From positions 62,001 through 126,000 of the forward strand of contig NZ_JACVAK010000004.1 of the NCBI RefSeq assembly GCF_014851805.1: DNA of 64,000 nucleotides, in the 5' to 3' direction. The notes below the pieces were generated by a model. That model did no database searches, was not told the DNA's origin, and worked only from the letters and a program-made list of their open reading frames with translations. This document shows, piece after piece, positions 62,882 through 64,000 of this stretch (its first letter is position 1; each line of letters opens with the position of its first letter). The translations under genes were made by a program, and so were the position numbers. This DNA is from Pseudoxanthomonas sp. PXM02 (GTDB taxonomy: Bacteria; Pseudomonadota; Gammaproteobacteria; Xanthomonadales; Xanthomonadaceae).

Positions 62882-63346
62882 ATGACGCTCCGCATCGCAC
62901 CCGTGTTGTTCGCCGCCCTGCTGGTGGCCGGTTGTGCCAGCAGCTCCAAGGTCATGCTCGGTCAGGCACGTCCCGCCGTCGATCCCGCCCAGGTGCAGGT
63001 CTACCGCACCGCGCCCGCGGGATCGCAGGAAATCGCGCAGCTGGAATCCAAGAGCGCCGTCGGCTTCGGCACCCAGGGCCAGACCGATGCCGCCGTGGCC
63101 CGCCTCAAGCGCGAAGCCGCCGCCCTCGGCGCGAACGGCATTGTGCTGCTGGGCGTCGGCTCCAGCGGTTCGCCGGTCGGCATGTCGGTGGGTGCCGGCA
63201 GCTACGGTCGCCATTCCGGTGGTGGCCTGAGCATGGGCATCCCGACCACGCAGAAGCAGGCCGCGGGCGTGGCGATCTACGTGCCGCCCGGCACGCCGGT
63301 CGATCCGACCCTCGTAGTGCCCGACGCACCGCCGAAGAATCCCTGA
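62882..63346 (+). CDS. Small lipoprotein, unknown
   Basis: 154 residues. MTLRIAPVLFAALLVAGCASSSK has a clear lipobox VAGC, so the protein is anchored at Cys18. The mature part is a small alpha/beta domain (QVYRTAPAGSQEIAQLESKSAVGFGTQGQTDAAVARLKREAAALGANGIVLLGVGS) similar in pattern to YbjQ/heavy-metal-binding-like proteins, then a Gly/Ser-rich loop. Ribosome-binding site AGGGAGAA. A GC-rich hairpin (about 63355-63380) follows. Confidence 0.8.
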   Translation: MTLRIAPVLFAALLVAGCASSSKVMLGQARPAVDPAQVQVYRTAPAGSQEIAQLESKSAVGFGTQGQTDAAVARLKREAAALGANGIVLLGVGSSGSPVGMSVGAGSYGRHSGGGLSMGIPTTQKQAAGVAIYVPPGTPVDPTLVVPDAPPKNP

Positions 63347-63435
63347 TCCGCCGCGCCGGCCCCGTCGGGCCGGGTGGCGTTTGCGCCTGATCGCAGGCAG
63401 CATCGGGTCCGGAACGGACACCGATGGGGGACGGC

Positions 63436-64000
63436 ATGCGACGTCAGCGCATTGCGGCATGGGGTTGGCTGTTGGGGATGGCGGGATGGGCCTTCGCGGT
63501 GCACGCGGCGGATCCGCCGGTCGAAGCCGACTTCTCCTATGGCGGGTTGCAACTGGAATTCGCAGAGCCCATGCGGGTCTGGGACAACCAGGTCCACCGC
63601 GATGTCGTGCGTACAACGCCTGCGCTGCCGCTGGCGTGCCACTGGGACGATGACGTCCTGCTGCTGTGCGCGATCGAGCGTCCCGCCGAACCGCGCCTCG
63701 CGACCCGCTATCGCATCGACCTCGCCCCGGGCCTGCTGACCCAGCAGGGCAAGGCCATCCCGGCGCAGGTGCTGCACGCCGAAACCGAGCGTCCGGCACT
63801 GAACGCCTACGTGGAAGCGTGGGGCGACGACGGCACGCCGCGTTTCAGCGTCGTCGGCAACATGGCGATGACGGCTGCCGACGTACAGGCCGTGCTGCGC
63901 GTGCGGATCGGCGAGCGTGACGTGCCCTATGCGATCGAACGCCGGCAGCGGTACCGCTACGAGGGAGGCGGGCATCGCTTCGAAGTGCGGCTTTCCGGCG
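63436..64000 (+). CDS. N-terminal part of a large secreted protein, possibly alpha-2-macroglobulin family
   Basis: About 188 codons to the window edge. Signal peptide MRRQRIAAWGWLLGMAGWAFAVHA, then beta-sandwich domains: FSYGGLQLEFAEPMRVWDNQVHRDVVR and CHWDDDVLLLCAIERPAEPRLATRYRIDLAPGLLTQQGKA, then LNAYVEAWGDDGTPRFSVVGNMAMTAADVQAVLRVR. The 'F.EPM.VWDNQ' opening resembles the first macroglobulin domain of bacterial A2M proteins, which trap proteases. An in-frame ATG 12 bases upstream exists; I prefer 63436 for the GGGGGA before it. The thioester region would be outside the window, so the assignment is tentative. Confidence 0.65.
   Translation, partial: MRRQRIAAWGWLLGMAGWAFAVHAADPPVEADFSYGGLQLEFAEPMRVWDNQVHRDVVRTTPALPLACHWDDDVLLLCAIERPAEPRLATRYRIDLAPGLLTQQGKAIPAQVLHAETERPALNAYVEAWGDDGTPRFSVVGNMAMTAADVQAVLRVRIGERDVPYAIERRQRYRYEGGGHRFEVRLSG

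Overview
The window looks like chromosomal DNA of a GC-rich gammaproteobacterium of the family Xanthomonadaceae (Pseudoxanthomonas, Lysobacter, Stenotrophomonas or Xanthomonas relatives). Evidence: a XanB2-type chorismatase (xanthomonadin and ubiquinone precursors), an ECF sigma factor paired with a Ser/Thr kinase carrying TPRs, palindromic intergenic repeats of xanthomonad style, and integron attC sites of the 60-nt xanthomonad/pseudomonad type. Most of the window is ordinary core genome with tightly packed genes. No rRNA, tRNA, CRISPR array, transposase or prophage was seen. Layout, 0-18.4 kb: rep helicase (truncated by the left edge), a Sel1-like secreted protein, tdk, an ECF sigma/Ser-Thr kinase pair behind a perfect 7-bp inverted repeat, mutM overlapping an ABC ATPase gene, small proteins, and a porin-MFS transporter pair divergent from acs. 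acs is followed by a LuxR-type response regulator of CrbR type; its probable partner, a CrbS-like sensor kinase with a sodium:solute symporter domain, lies at 20.6-24.1 kb. Layout, 18.6-20.5 kb: between these two lies a run of four small genes on the minus strand separated by three 60-nt integron attC sites. No integrase gene is present in the window. This is a cluster of attC sites lacking an integrase (CALIN). Three cassettes encode small membrane proteins and one encodes a protein with a PD-(D/E)XK-like nuclease signature. Layout, 24-35 kb: a flavoprotein, cardiolipin synthase, rpmG-rpmB, a DUF885 protein, a Sfp-type phosphopantetheinyl transferase, rsmG, parA and parB, a GlsB-type stress protein, and xthA. 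Layout, 35-41 kb: a four-gene operon (DUF4198 periplasmic protein, seven-loop EF-hand protein, ApbE fused to DUF2271, TonB-dependent receptor) that reads as an envelope metal-uptake module linked to flavinylation. Layout, 41-46.7 kb: DHA2 efflux pump, coniferyl aldehyde dehydrogenase, gamma-carbonic anhydrase, a VOC protein and small proteins. Layout, 46.7-53.9 kb: a translationally coupled seven-gene membrane operon RDD-RDD-SpoIIM-DUF4129-DUF4350-MoxR-DUF58, widespread but of unknown function. Layout, 54-64 kb: DUF4380 and ThuA proteins, aroE, a secreted beta-barrel, hemB, xanB2, a lipoprotein, and the start of a possible alpha-2-macroglobulin. The long plus-strand reading frames opposite these genes are GC-rich antisense shadows. 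The most interesting items are the integrase-less cassette array, the ApbE-DUF2271/EF-hand/DUF4198/TonB operon, the MoxR-SpoIIM operon, and the sigma factor that lacks the usual acidic region 2.2 motif.
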